A DNA stretch of 17,750 nt. It comes from an uncultured Anaerotruncus sp. (GTDB lineage: Bacteria; Bacillota; Clostridia; Oscillospirales; Ruminococcaceae). The number at the start of each line of letters is the position of its first letter. Positions within the stretch are counted from its first letter, which is position 1. This document shows, in pieces, positions 6,024-14,235 of the stretch. The notes under the pieces are model-generated. The model did not search any database. It was not told the DNA's origin and was given only the letters and a program-made list of their open reading frames with translations. Location: positions 1 to 17,750 of the forward strand of contig CAJUJI010000049.1 in assembly GCA_910586875.1 (NCBI GenBank), read 5' to 3'. Both the position numbers and the translations under genes were made by a program.

Positions 6024-7058
6024 ATGAAAAAGTTATCTGCAATGCTTCTCATTCTTGCCTTAGCGCTCTCCTCCTCCGCCTGTTCCGGCAGCAATCCGCC
6101 GCCGGCTGCCAGTCAACCTGCTGTATCCTCCGCGCCGGCTTCCAGCGCAGCCTCCTCCGAGCAGGCGGACCCTTTGAATGGCTACCCGAAAGAAAATATT
6201 GTCTGCATCGTTCCATTTGATCCAGGCGGGAGCAACGATACCCTAACCCGCGCACTTCTGCAATATATCGACCTGCCGACCGCTATGGTAGTGCAGAATA
6301 TCGCCGGTGCAAACGGGCTGGTCGGCGCTCAGGAGGCATTTCGCGCGGACAGCGACGGTTATACCATCCTTTCCGCCAACCCTGGCAACCTGACCACCCA
6401 GATGCTGACCGGCGCAGACAACGACGAGCTTTACAAAAACCTGGTTCCGATCTGCTCGCTGGCCTGCAACTATGAGTTGGTGCTCGCTCGTCCTGGCGCG
6501 CCTTTTTCAACCGGTGAGGAGTTCTTCTCCTACGCTACCGCGCACCCCGGAGAGCTGAAATGGGGCGTTGCCGGCTCCCAGTCGGTCCAGATGGGCGGCG
6601 CGCTCGACATCATGAGCAAAGCAAATATCCAATGCACCATGGTTCCTTATGATGGCGGCGCAGCCTCCAGAACCGCACTGCAAGGCGGCCACATCGATCT
6701 GCTGACCAGCAACACGACCGATGCCCGTGAGCTAATCGAAACCGGCGAGGGGATCCCAATGTTTGTACTGTCGGCCGAGCGCTGCCAAACCTATCCGGAT
6801 TGTCCAACCCTGTTAGAGCTGGGGGTCGCGTATTCCAAATCGCCGGATGACCGCGCTTATTGGGCACCGCCGGGAACCGACCCTGCAATTGTGGAATACC
6901 TGGCCGAGAAGATGAAGGAGGTCAGCGAGGACCCCGCCTTTGTGGAATATCTGGCGACCTTTGGCTTTGATCCTTACTTCATTGGACCGGAGGAGCTCAG
7001 CGCACATTGCGAGCAGGTCTATCAAGAACAAAAACCGATCTACGAAAGCTTTAGCTAA
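6024..7058 (+). CDS. tctC: TTT substrate-binding lipoprotein TctC
   Basis: The 344-residue precursor starts with a lipoprotein signal with the cleavage region SSSAC and lipidated C20. The -3 residue is Ser rather than the usual Leu. A Ser/Ala/Pro-rich spacer (about 22-55) precedes a TctC (Bug-family) two-lobed binding domain. Typical features are VPFDPGGSND near residue 69, the AGANGLVGA loop near residue 102 and DGYTILSANP. The protein would be tethered outside the membrane and present a carboxylate to TctA/TctB. GGAAG precedes the ATG at 6024; the longer open frame runs back into tctB and is not used. A 16-bp hairpin follows the stop, before tctA, and probably sets higher expression of this subunit. 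Confidence 0.93.
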   Translation: MKKLSAMLLILALALSSSACSGSNPPPAASQPAVSSAPASSAASSEQADPLNGYPKENIVCIVPFDPGGSNDTLTRALLQYIDLPTAMVVQNIAGANGLVGAQEAFRADSDGYTILSANPGNLTTQMLTGADNDELYKNLVPICSLACNYELVLARPGAPFSTGEEFFSYATAHPGELKWGVAGSQSVQMGGALDIMSKANIQCTMVPYDGGAASRTALQGGHIDLLTSNTTDARELIETGEGIPMFVLSAERCQTYPDCPTLLELGVAYSKSPDDRAYWAPPGTDPAIVEYLAEKMKEVSEDPAFVEYLATFGFDPYFIGPEELSAHCEQVYQEQKPIYESFS

Positions 7059-7065
7059 CCACAAA

Positions 7066-7103
7066 AAACATCCCCCGCTCCGGCTCTGGGGCGAGGGATG
7101 TTT
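7066..7103 (+). terminator. Hairpin between tctC and tctA, probable partial terminator or RNA stabiliser
   Basis: Eight bases after the tctC stop, a 16-position stem (7066-7081 / 7088-7103, one mismatch and one G-U) closes a 6-nt loop. Only a three-U end follows, so termination is probably incomplete. The placement favours abundant binding protein relative to tctA. Confidence 0.6.
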
Positions 7104-7181
7104 GCATAATTGCCAATGATATCGCCAAAGCATCGGACACAGCCGTCCACCAGCATATTTCATGCGCTTTTGACGATATAA

Positions 7182-7248
7182 GCGGCTCTTTGCAGCCATA
7201 CAGCCGCATACTTCAAAAGAGCTACTTTTGAAGTGTTTCGATTATAAC
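7182..7248 (+). other. Structured tctC-tctA intergenic region with operator-like sequence
   Basis: The 201-bp gap before tctA holds a 6-bp stem (GCGGCT 7182-7187 / AGCCGC 7202-7207) and a perfect 10-bp stem (7210-7219 / 7225-7234) with a 5-nt loop. The sequence CGATTATAAC (7239-7248) lies directly before the tctA ribosome binding site and is repeated exactly at 15397-15406 upstream of the other tctC. I see no convincing internal promoter. Roles in mRNA stability or translation control are plausible. Confidence 0.4.
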
Positions 7249-7259
7249 AGGAGGTATCT

Positions 7260-8756
7260 ATGGAATATTTGATTGCAGGCATCCAAACGCTGCTAGGCGA
7301 CCCTTTCAGCTGGTTTTTGATCCTGGCTGGCGTTTTCATGGGCATCGTATTCGGCTGTATTCCCGGCCTCACAGCAACCCTGGGCGTGATTCTAATGATC
7401 CCCGTCACCTACACCATGACGCCGGTGCAGGGGCTTACCCTTCTGGTCAGCATCTATGTCGGAGGTATCAGCGGCGGCTTGATTACCGCAATCCTCATCA
7501 ACATCCCCGGCACCCCCTCCTCCCTGGTCACCACCTGGGACGGCTATCCGATGGCAAAAAACGGCAGGCCGGATCTGGCGCTCTCGATTGGCGTTTTTGC
7601 TTCGCTCATTGGTGGTCTGGTTTCCGCAGCTTTACTCATGTTTGTCGCACCGCAGCTCTCCAAAATCACCCTCTCGTTTGACAGCTGGGAATACTTCTCG
7701 CTTTCCTTTCTGGGGATTAGCGTGGTGGTCAGTCTCACCGGCAAGGACACCCTCAAAGGGATTCTCGCCGCGATCATCGGGCTGATCCTGGGCGCGGTTG
7801 GCACCGATTCGGTCACAGGACTCGCCCGCTTGACCTTTGGCACCTGGCAAATTCAAGCGGGGATTGCCTCCACCGCACTGATGATGGCGCTGTTTGCAGT
7901 GCGCGAAATTTTCGTGCAAACATCAGACCTCGGACAGGTGCGCAACAAAATGGAAATTAAACAGCTTTCCTTCCGTCCGCCCTTGCACATGCTCAAAGGC
8001 TGCTGGCTTACCATGGCAATCGGCAGTCTGGTTGGGACCTTCATCGGCTTTCTGCCAGGTGTGGGACAAGGCACCGCCGCCTTTATCACCTATAATCAAT
8101 CCAAAAATCTCTCCAAACATCCGGAGGCTTTTGGGCAGGGCTGCCCAGAGGGGATTGTCGCGTCTGAGTCTGCAAACAACGCGGTCAACGGCGGCGCCTT
8201 AATTCCACTGCTCACGCTGGGCATTCCTGGGGATATGACAACCGCTGCGCTGATTGGCGGGCTGATGCTGCACGGCTTACAGCCTGGACCGTTGCTGTTT
8301 CGCAACCAACCCGATCTTGTTGGCGCTGTTATGGTCGTTTATCTTATCACCAACCTTGTCATGTACCTGATGGAGCTCGGTCTGATGCGGGTTTTCATCC
8401 GTGCAGTGGATGTCCCACAATCCTTTTTGTTTCCTGCCATTCTGTTAGCCTGTTTGCTGGGGGTTTTCTCGCTAAACAACCGCGTATTTGATCTGTGGGT
8501 GATGGCGGTTTTCGGTATTGTCGGCTATCTATTCACCTATTGCGACTTCCCCATGCCGCCGATGATTCTGGGCTTTATTTTAGGCCCAACGGTTGAAAAA
8601 TACTTCCGTACTGCGATGATCTCCTCCCAGGGGAACTTCTCGGTTCTCCTAAGCAGGCCGGTTGCATTTATCTTCCTGCTGCTCTCCGCGGTTTTCATCC
8701 TTTGGCCAATTACCAAGGGTGTTTTCAGCAGATATCAGGCGCAAAAAGCCAGCTAA
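7260..8756 (+). CDS. tctA: TTT transporter large membrane subunit TctA
   Basis: The 498-residue polytopic protein is the channel-forming TctA subunit, which imports the substrate handed over by TctC, usually driven by an ion gradient. Two conserved duplicated regions are visible. The first is GCIPGLTATLGV (about 32-43) with a following GGISGGLITAILINIPGTPSS. The second is GFLPGVGQGTAAF (about 262-274) with a glycine-rich GGALIPLLTLGIPGDMTTAAL (about 311-331). Length is standard for the family. AGGAGG lies 6 bases upstream of the ATG. It is separated from tctC by a structured 201-bp gap and followed after 16 bp by the isomerase-like gene. The gene order B-C-A differs from the second TTT operon (C-B-A). 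Confidence 0.95.
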   Translation: MEYLIAGIQTLLGDPFSWFLILAGVFMGIVFGCIPGLTATLGVILMIPVTYTMTPVQGLTLLVSIYVGGISGGLITAILINIPGTPSSLVTTWDGYPMAKNGRPDLALSIGVFASLIGGLVSAALLMFVAPQLSKITLSFDSWEYFSLSFLGISVVVSLTGKDTLKGILAAIIGLILGAVGTDSVTGLARLTFGTWQIQAGIASTALMMALFAVREIFVQTSDLGQVRNKMEIKQLSFRPPLHMLKGCWLTMAIGSLVGTFIGFLPGVGQGTAAFITYNQSKNLSKHPEAFGQGCPEGIVASESANNAVNGGALIPLLTLGIPGDMTTAALIGGLMLHGLQPGPLLFRNQPDLVGAVMVVYLITNLVMYLMELGLMRVFIRAVDVPQSFLFPAILLACLLGVFSLNNRVFDLWVMAVFGIVGYLFTYCDFPMPPMILGFILGPTVEKYFRTAMISSQGNFSVLLSRPVAFIFLLLSAVFILWPITKGVFSRYQAQKAS

Positions 8757-8772
8757 ACAAGGAGTGTTTGTT

Positions 8773-10173
8773 ATGAGTAAGGAGCGTATTTCCATTCTCC
8801 TATTTGCAGAGAGCAAAAACAGGGAGGATGTTTACCAAAACCGTCTGCCAATCCAAACGCGGGAGGTACATAAGCTGCTGGAAAATCTGTCTGCTGTCTT
8901 CGAGGTGGACCCTCATATCCCCGAAATCCGCAGCAAACGGGATGGTCTGCGCTATGCAAAGCAGGTCAACCAAAACGACTGCGCCGCTGTCCTCCTGTAC
9001 ATCCCGACCTTTAACCAGCCCGCGATCGTCGCCCATACCGCACGCGCCCTCACAAAGCCGATGGCGCTAGCCGGCAACCGCGCAAAGGACAGCTTGAGCC
9101 AGCTGGGATATCTGGCCTCTGGCGGGGCGCTGGAACAGGCCGGTATCCCGGTCAAGCGCATCCTTCCGGACGCAGGGGATCCCGCTGCCGCACAGGAGCT
9201 GCTATACTGGGTGCGTGCCGCAAAAGCGGTTGCTGCGCTGCGCGGTCAAACCTATGGCTGCATCGGCGGACGTTCGCTGGGAATCTCCACCGGCACAGCC
9301 GATGCCGCCCAATGGGAGCAACAATTTGGGGTGGACATCGAGCAGATCGACCAGCTTGAGCTGGTCCACCGCGCACAGGCAATTTTGCCGGAACAGATCG
9401 ATCAGGCGGTCAGCAATATCCAGCAGCTTTATGGCAAGGTTTGTTTTTCCGAGGCAGATCGCTTTACACCGGCGCATCTGCGGCGGATGGTGGCGAGTTA
9501 TCTTGCGATGAAAAGCATCGTTGCGGATTACGAGCTGGACTTCTGCGGTATCAAATGCCAAACCGAGCTGAGCAACGGCTTCTGTCTGCAATGCCTCACC
9601 GTGCAGCTGCTGAATGACCCCTACGATCTGGATGGCCCCAAACCACCTATTGTATGCAGCTGTGAAGCGGACGCGGATGGTGCGCTCTCGATGCAGATTC
9701 TCAAGCACCTCTCCGGTGGCAAGCCCACCGCCTTACAGGATATTGCCAGCATCAGCGATTCCGGCTTTGTGCTGGCGAACTGCGGTGCAATGGCCTCCTG
9801 GTTTTCCACCCTTTCTGAACATCCTGTGGAAAATCTTGCACAGGTGCATCTGATGCCCCACGGCTTTGGCATTGCGGGCGGCGCTGCAACACAATTTGTC
9901 TGCGCTGCCGGAACCTTTACCTATATGCGCATGTTTCGCAGGAATGGCGCATACCATATGGGCTTCTTCTGCGGAGAAACCGAAAAGCGTCCGCGGGAGG
10001 CGCTAAAGGATTACTCCCCCTACCGGCCCACCTCATTTGTCCGGCATCCCTTGGATGTAAACTATTTCATGGAAACCTTCTGCTCAAATCATCTGCACTG
10101 CGTTGCAGGCAACTACATAAACGAGCTCACAGAATTTTGCAGGATGCTTCACATCCCTTACGAGCTTTACTAA
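8773..10173 (+). CDS. L-fucose/L-arabinose isomerase superfamily protein, short form
   Basis: The 466-residue cytoplasmic protein has the layout of the fucose/arabinose isomerase superfamily. Its N-terminal Rossmann-like region contains GGRSLGISTGTAD (165-177) and a W-x4-FGVD segment (181-188). The C-terminal catalytic part has CEADADG (297-303), LQDIA (321-325) and HLHCVAGNY (440-448). E298 and D323 are spaced much like the metal-binding Glu and Asp of E. coli FucI, and H440 or H442 could be the third ligand. Such enzymes interconvert aldoses and ketoses using Mn2+. It is shorter than FucI (about 590 residues), so the substrate probably differs. The ATG at 8773 has AAGGAG upstream; the longer frame overlaps tctA. 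Last gene of the operon, ending at a strong terminator. Superfamily call confident, substrate unknown. Confidence 0.82.
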   Translation: MSKERISILLFAESKNREDVYQNRLPIQTREVHKLLENLSAVFEVDPHIPEIRSKRDGLRYAKQVNQNDCAAVLLYIPTFNQPAIVAHTARALTKPMALAGNRAKDSLSQLGYLASGGALEQAGIPVKRILPDAGDPAAAQELLYWVRAAKAVAALRGQTYGCIGGRSLGISTGTADAAQWEQQFGVDIEQIDQLELVHRAQAILPEQIDQAVSNIQQLYGKVCFSEADRFTPAHLRRMVASYLAMKSIVADYELDFCGIKCQTELSNGFCLQCLTVQLLNDPYDLDGPKPPIVCSCEADADGALSMQILKHLSGGKPTALQDIASISDSGFVLANCGAMASWFSTLSEHPVENLAQVHLMPHGFGIAGGAATQFVCAAGTFTYMRMFRRNGAYHMGFFCGETEKRPREALKDYSPYRPTSFVRHPLDVNYFMETFCSNHLHCVAGNYINELTEFCRMLHIPYELY

Positions 10174-10185
10174 TTCATCCCAAAC

Positions 10186-10216
10186 AAACGGCGCTCCAAA
10201 AATTGGAGCGCCGTTT
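10186..10216. terminator. Bidirectional terminator shared by the two TTT operons
   Basis: A perfect 14-bp stem (10186-10199 / 10203-10216) with a 3-nt loop lies in the 48-bp gap between the convergent operons. Its outer ends are T-rich in both directions. Confidence 0.9.
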
Positions 10217-10221
10217 CGCTT

Positions 10222-11190
10222 TTATATCCGTGGATTCTCCGGATGGTTTACAGGAAAATCCGGCGTTTGTCCGGTCAGAATTTGGTGGATACCCACTGCG
10301 GCGTCATATGCCATCTGATCCACCGACTCTATCGAGTGGGCAGCGTTATGCTGTGAAACAATCACATTGTCCAGCGAGAATAGCGGGTTTTCCGCCGTTG
10401 GCGGCTCCTCATGATACACGTCTATCGCTGCGCCTGCAATTTGGTGTGTTCTCAGCGCCTCACAAAGCGCCTGCTCCTCATAAAGCTCGCCGCGTGCGCA
10501 GTCGATGAAAAAGGCGGTAGGCTTCATCTGGGCGAAGGTCTCCCGATTCATCATGCCACAGGTTTCCGCGGTTGCTGGCGTATGCAGCGAGAGGTAGTCC
10601 GCCTGTGCCAGCAGCTGGGGTAGGTCCCCACACAGCTCCACATTCGGCGGGCAGCTGCGCGCGTAGGGGTCATAGGCAATCACCCGCATCCCAAGCCCCA
10701 GGGATGCCTTCTGCGCTACCAACGTGCCAATCCGCCCCAGTCCTACCAACGCCAGCGTTTTCCCCGCAAGCTCCGAGCGGCGTTTGCTAATCCCATCGCG
10801 GAAAATCCAATCTCCCTGGCGGGTCATGCGGTCGCACTGCACCACCTCGCAGCAAAGCGCCATCATAAACGCAATGGTCTGCTCCGCTACCGCATTGATA
10901 TTTGCGGTAGGCGCGTTCACCACCCAAATCCCCAGCTCCTGCGCCGCTTTGACATCCACATTGTCCACACCGGTGCCGTGCCGCCCAATTACCTTGAGCT
11001 TCTTGCCCGCCTCAATCACCGCACGCGGATAGCGGGCGTTGCGCGCCAAAAGCCCGTCATATTCCCCTATTATATGTATGAGGTTCTCCTCCGAGCTGTC
11101 CACCCCCATCGTGACCTCATAGCCCTGGTCTATTAAAAATTGATAGCCGGTCTGGGAAACCATCTCTGGAATCAGAATTTTATATGCCAC
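10222..11190 (-). CDS. NAD-dependent D-2-hydroxyacid dehydrogenase
   Basis: The 322-residue protein belongs to the D-isomer 2-hydroxyacid dehydrogenase family (phosphoglycerate dehydrogenase-like), which interconverts 2-hydroxyacids and 2-oxoacids. The nucleotide site GLGRIG (150-155) is followed by D174 at the end of the second strand (AYDPY), favouring NAD over NADP. The catalytic triad is R233 (CARGE), E262 (HEEPP) and H281 (SQHNAA). The start is GTG at 11190, with AAGGAGG spaced correctly upstream; the longer open frame has no such signal. No C-terminal ACT domain is present, so it is not classical allosteric SerA. It is the last gene of the minus-strand TTT operon and follows the aldolase, so it may reduce or oxidise a product of that reaction (inference). 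Confidence 0.92.
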   Translation of the reverse strand: MAYKILIPEMVSQTGYQFLIDQGYEVTMGVDSSEENLIHIIGEYDGLLARNARYPRAVIEAGKKLKVIGRHGTGVDNVDVKAAQELGIWVVNAPTANINAVAEQTIAFMMALCCEVVQCDRMTRQGDWIFRDGISKRRSELAGKTLALVGLGRIGTLVAQKASLGLGMRVIAYDPYARSCPPNVELCGDLPQLLAQADYLSLHTPATAETCGMMNRETFAQMKPTAFFIDCARGELYEEQALCEALRTHQIAGAAIDVYHEEPPTAENPLFSLDNVIVSQHNAAHSIESVDQMAYDAAVGIHQILTGQTPDFPVNHPENPRI

Positions 11191-11208
11191 AGAAATCCTC
11201 CTTAACAC

Positions 11209-11243
11209 AGCAGCACCCAAACATATAACGTCTGAGTGCTGCT
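11209..11243 (-). other. Strong RNA hairpin between aldolase and dehydrogenase genes
   Basis: A 14-bp stem with two G-U pairs (11209-11222 / 11230-11243) closes a 7-nt loop. It lies between the aldolase stop and the dehydrogenase ribosome binding site. No U-tract follows, so an mRNA stabilising or processing role is likelier than termination. Confidence 0.55.
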
Positions 11244-11259
11244 CGCCTTTACTTTTCTC

Positions 11260-12027
11260 TTATTTTTTCAGCACAGCCATTCCCTGACGCGCTCTTGCCA
11301 TCATCATACCGATGTCATTGGACCACAAATTCATGCGCATTCCCTTTTCGATGTAGGGCAGCAGATCCTCCGGCGCACCGGTGAAGTGCACACCGCATAC
11401 CTTGTTATTCTTCTTCGCAGCAGCGATGACACGATCCATCGCCGCCAAAAAGTCCGGATGCTGATACTGTCCCATAATCCCCATGCTCTGGGAAAGGTCG
11501 TTTGGACCGACAAACGCGCAGTCGATGCCCTCCACCTGGAGAATCTCATCCAGATTGTTTACACTGACCGGCGACTCCACCTGCACCATCAAAATGGTCT
11601 CCTCGTTGGTCTGCTTCATATAAGCGGGCGCATCTGCAACCGGCTGATAGCCGGCATGTGGCCGCAACAGCGATACTCCGCGGTCACCCAGCGGCGCATA
11701 TTTAGACAGCTCAACCAGCAGCTTTGCCTGCTCGACCGTGTCGCAGTTTGGCAGCAGCAGACCGTATGCACCCGCATCCATATATTTCAGCACAACCTCA
11801 CGCCGCACCTCCGGAATGCGAACGAGCACCGGAAAGCCAATTGCACGGCCGCGCCCAATCAGGTCCGCCGCATCTTTATAGTTGATCGAACCATGCTCAC
11901 AGTCGATGATGCAGTAATCCAAACCGCAGACCTGCAACATCGTAATCACGTCCGGCTCCATAAAGGTTGTCACCATTGTGCCGGTTACTTTACCTCCATT
12001 GCGGAGAGTCTCCTTTAAATTTGCCAT
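11260..12027 (-). CDS. HpcH/HpaI-family class II aldolase
   Basis: The 255-residue protein is a metal-dependent HpcH/HpaI aldolase. This family cleaves 4-hydroxy-2-oxo acids to pyruvate (or a close oxoacid) and an aldehyde; known members act on 4-hydroxy-2-oxoheptanedioate and 2-keto-3-deoxy sugar acids. Catalytic and binding residues are in the expected places: D42 and H45 (DCEHGS), R70 (LVRIP), metal ligands E151 (QVESP) and D177 (GPNDLSQS). Length is standard for the family. The start has GGGAG upstream. It sits between tctA and the hydroxyacid dehydrogenase, arguing that the imported carboxylate or its derivative is cleaved to a central metabolite. The exact substrate cannot be read from these residues. 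Confidence 0.92.
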   Translation of the reverse strand: MANLKETLRNGGKVTGTMVTTFMEPDVITMLQVCGLDYCIIDCEHGSINYKDAADLIGRGRAIGFPVLVRIPEVRREVVLKYMDAGAYGLLLPNCDTVEQAKLLVELSKYAPLGDRGVSLLRPHAGYQPVADAPAYMKQTNEETILMVQVESPVSVNNLDEILQVEGIDCAFVGPNDLSQSMGIMGQYQHPDFLAAMDRVIAAAKKNNKVCGVHFTGAPEDLLPYIEKGMRMNLWSNDIGMMMARARQGMAVLKK

Positions 12028-12128
12028 TTCCTACAACTCCCTTTCTGGCTCACAAGCCACTTTTCATACGTTTACCAGGCTTTGGACGGTGGAAGCTTTC
12101 ACCACAGATGTATCCATTGCGTCAAAAG

Positions 12129-13628
12129 CTATGCCACCGCTTTTGCAGCCTTTGCCTTATTATACTCCTTACGGATGGTCAAAAGCAAAACAATTAGAGT
12201 AATTATTAAGAACAATGCCGAAATCGGCTCGGTCAGGAATGGCAGGAAGCTACCCTGGCTTTTCATCAGTCCGCGCCGCAGATTGGTTTCCAGAATCGGC
12301 CCCAAAATAATTCCTAGGATGATTGGACTTTCAGGGAACTTGAATTTCTTCATCACATAGCCAATCACGCCAAAGAACAGCATTGCCGCCACGTCGAACA
12401 CACGATTGTTGACGCCGAATGCACCAACAACACAAAATGCAATTACCACAGGCAACAGGATATTTTTTGGGATGCTCAGCAGCTTTACAAATACCCGCAT
12501 TCCTAAAAACTCCGCTGCCAGCATAAAGATATTGGCGACAATCAGGGAAGCAAAAATTCCATAAACCAGCGCGCCCTGCTCCTCGAACAGCATCGGCCCA
12601 GGGGAGATCCCATGCACCATAAAGCCCGCTAGGATAATTGCGGTGGTGTTGTCGCCCGGGATGCCCAGCGTCATCAGCGGCACCAATGCACCGCCTGTAG
12701 AGGCGTTATTCGATGTTTCCGACGCAACAATTCCGTCCACAATTCCGGTACCAAATTTCTCCGGATATTTCGAGTGATTTTTTACCGTTCCATAAGCGAG
12801 GATATTACATACGCTCGCACCCAAACCAGGCAGAATACCAACACCGGTGCCAATCAAAGCCGAAATAAACGTATTAAAGCCCTGGCCTTTGACCTCCTCC
12901 AGCGTAAAGCCGAAGCCTTTGATTTTATATTCTGCAATCGAGCCGTCCTCCTCCTTGTTGCGCTCCTCGGCAAAAATCAGAATCTGCGAGATAGCGAACA
13001 ACCCAATCAGCACCGGCAGCAGCTGGAATCCGCCCTTGAGCTGGCGAATTCCCATGGTAAAGCGCGGATACCCGGTGATCGGCGCCATCCCGACAAACGA
13101 GATGCAAAAGCCCAGCATACCGCTCAGAATGCCCTTGAGCAGAGAACCGGAGGAAAGGCTTGCAATCATCGTCAATGAGAACGCCGCAAGCGAGAAGTAT
13201 TCATATGGCCCAAACTGTAACGCGACCTTTGCAACGCTTGGAGCAATCAGCATCAACACGATATAGCTGAACAGTCCACCTATGAAGGAAAATACAATGC
13301 CAACACCCAACGCTTTGCCAGCTTCACCGCGTTCGGCCATCGGATATCCGTCAAAGGTTGTTGCTATTGAGGCAGCTGTACCCGGAATTTTTAACAGAAT
13401 TGCCGAAATCAGGCCGCCAGAAGTGCCACCGATATAAAGCCCCATAATCAGCGCCAGTGCCGCAACCGGTTCCATCTTATAGGTCAGTGGTAAAAATAGC
13501 GCAACCCCCATTGTAACGCTCAATCCCGGGACAGCACCAATGACGATACCCGCTACCACTCCCAGCAGAATTAACCCCAATACCGGCAGATTCATAATGG
13601 ATAGAACGCCTTCCAACATGTACCCCAT
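12129..13628 (-). CDS. tctA: TTT transporter large membrane subunit TctA (second system)
   Basis: The 499-residue polytopic protein carries the TctA hallmarks. The first is the early GAVPGLSVTMGVALFLPLTYKM region (about 32-53), with GGTSGGLISAILLKIPGTAAS after it. The second is a repeat GILPGLGASVCN (about 263-274), with GGALVPLMTLGIPGDNTTA (about 312-330). It would form the membrane pore with TctB for a carboxylate presented by the TctC at 14236-15285. The family patterns match the plus-strand TctA, but the sequences are clearly diverged, so the two systems are unlikely to be a recent duplication. GGAGG precedes the ATG. It lies 11 bp after tctB, and the aldolase gene follows after about 100 bp. 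Confidence 0.95.
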   Translation of the reverse strand: MGYMLEGVLSIMNLPVLGLILLGVVAGIVIGAVPGLSVTMGVALFLPLTYKMEPVAALALIMGLYIGGTSGGLISAILLKIPGTAASIATTFDGYPMAERGEAGKALGVGIVFSFIGGLFSYIVLMLIAPSVAKVALQFGPYEYFSLAAFSLTMIASLSSGSLLKGILSGMLGFCISFVGMAPITGYPRFTMGIRQLKGGFQLLPVLIGLFAISQILIFAEERNKEEDGSIAEYKIKGFGFTLEEVKGQGFNTFISALIGTGVGILPGLGASVCNILAYGTVKNHSKYPEKFGTGIVDGIVASETSNNASTGGALVPLMTLGIPGDNTTAIILAGFMVHGISPGPMLFEEQGALVYGIFASLIVANIFMLAAEFLGMRVFVKLLSIPKNILLPVVIAFCVVGAFGVNNRVFDVAAMLFFGVIGYVMKKFKFPESPIILGIILGPILETNLRRGLMKSQGSFLPFLTEPISALFLIITLIVLLLTIRKEYNKAKAAKAVA

Positions 13629-13639
13629 AATCTACCTCC

Positions 13640-14113
13640 TCAACCCAGAATGCCAGCTGGTATCATAATCCCGAATGCGTGCACAAACAACAGATAGATA
13701 CCGACCGCGCTCAGGATCGAAATTGCTGCAAATTTTATGTAGTGCACCTGCTCTTTTTTGGATACCAGCAAAATTTGCAAAAACAGATACACCATCGTTG
13801 TCAGGATAAATCCTACGCTGCTCAGCAGCGCCACATAAATAACCATCAGGATAAAGCTTGCTGCCATAATCCCATAGGTTGGTGCAATCGCTTCCTTTTG
13901 AATCGGACCATGCTCCCGTGCAGCCTTGATGCCACGCAGAATCAAAAGGATGCTCAGTACGAGCACAAAAACAGAGACCAGGCGGGGGACGAAATCCGCA
14001 CCCACACCGGAATTGTCGCGCTGCTTGATAAAGCCGCTGGCGACAAAGATGACGATACTTAGTACCGCTGTAAAAATGCCAGAAATCAAATCGCCATATT
14101 TCTTAATCAACAA
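13640..14113 (-). CDS. tctB: TTT transporter small membrane subunit TctB (second system), TTG start
   Basis: The 157-residue protein has four main hydrophobic helices (about 9-28, 43-62, 80-100 and 101-117, with a further one near 125-148), as expected of TctB, the accessory membrane subunit. It lies between tctC and tctA of the second TTT operon. There is no ATG near the start; GGAGGGG stands 5-7 bases before two consecutive TTG codons at 14111-14113 and 14108-14110, so initiation at TTG is predicted. That usually lowers translation. Sequence identity of TctB subunits is generally low, so the call depends on topology and neighbours. Confidence 0.85.
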   Translation of the reverse strand: MLIKKYGDLISGIFTAVLSIVIFVASGFIKQRDNSGVGADFVPRLVSVFVLVLSILLILRGIKAAREHGPIQKEAIAPTYGIMAASFILMVIYVALLSSVGFILTTMVYLFLQILLVSKKEQVHYIKFAAISILSAVGIYLLFVHAFGIMIPAGILG

Positions 14114-14166
14114 TAATTCCCCTCCAGCAACAATTTCATCGGTCGGGCAAGGCCCCTAAGAATCTG

Positions 14167-14218
14167 AAAAAATAGTGGGACGAGGCACAGCACGCAGCCG
14201 CACTGCGCCCCATCCCAC
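14167..14218 (-). terminator. Intrinsic terminator or attenuator after tctC
   Basis: On the minus strand a 16-bp stem with three G-U pairs (14203-14218 / 14175-14190) closes a 12-nt loop and is followed by TATTTTTT. It follows the tctC stop and precedes tctB, so most transcripts would end after the binding-protein gene, with some read-through. Confidence 0.75.
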
Positions 14219-14235
14219 AGAAGAAAAGGACTACA

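Noticed and set aside
11236..12018. 260-codon plus-strand open frame
   Set aside because: It is antisense to the well-supported aldolase gene, has no ribosome binding site and shows no recognisable protein features.
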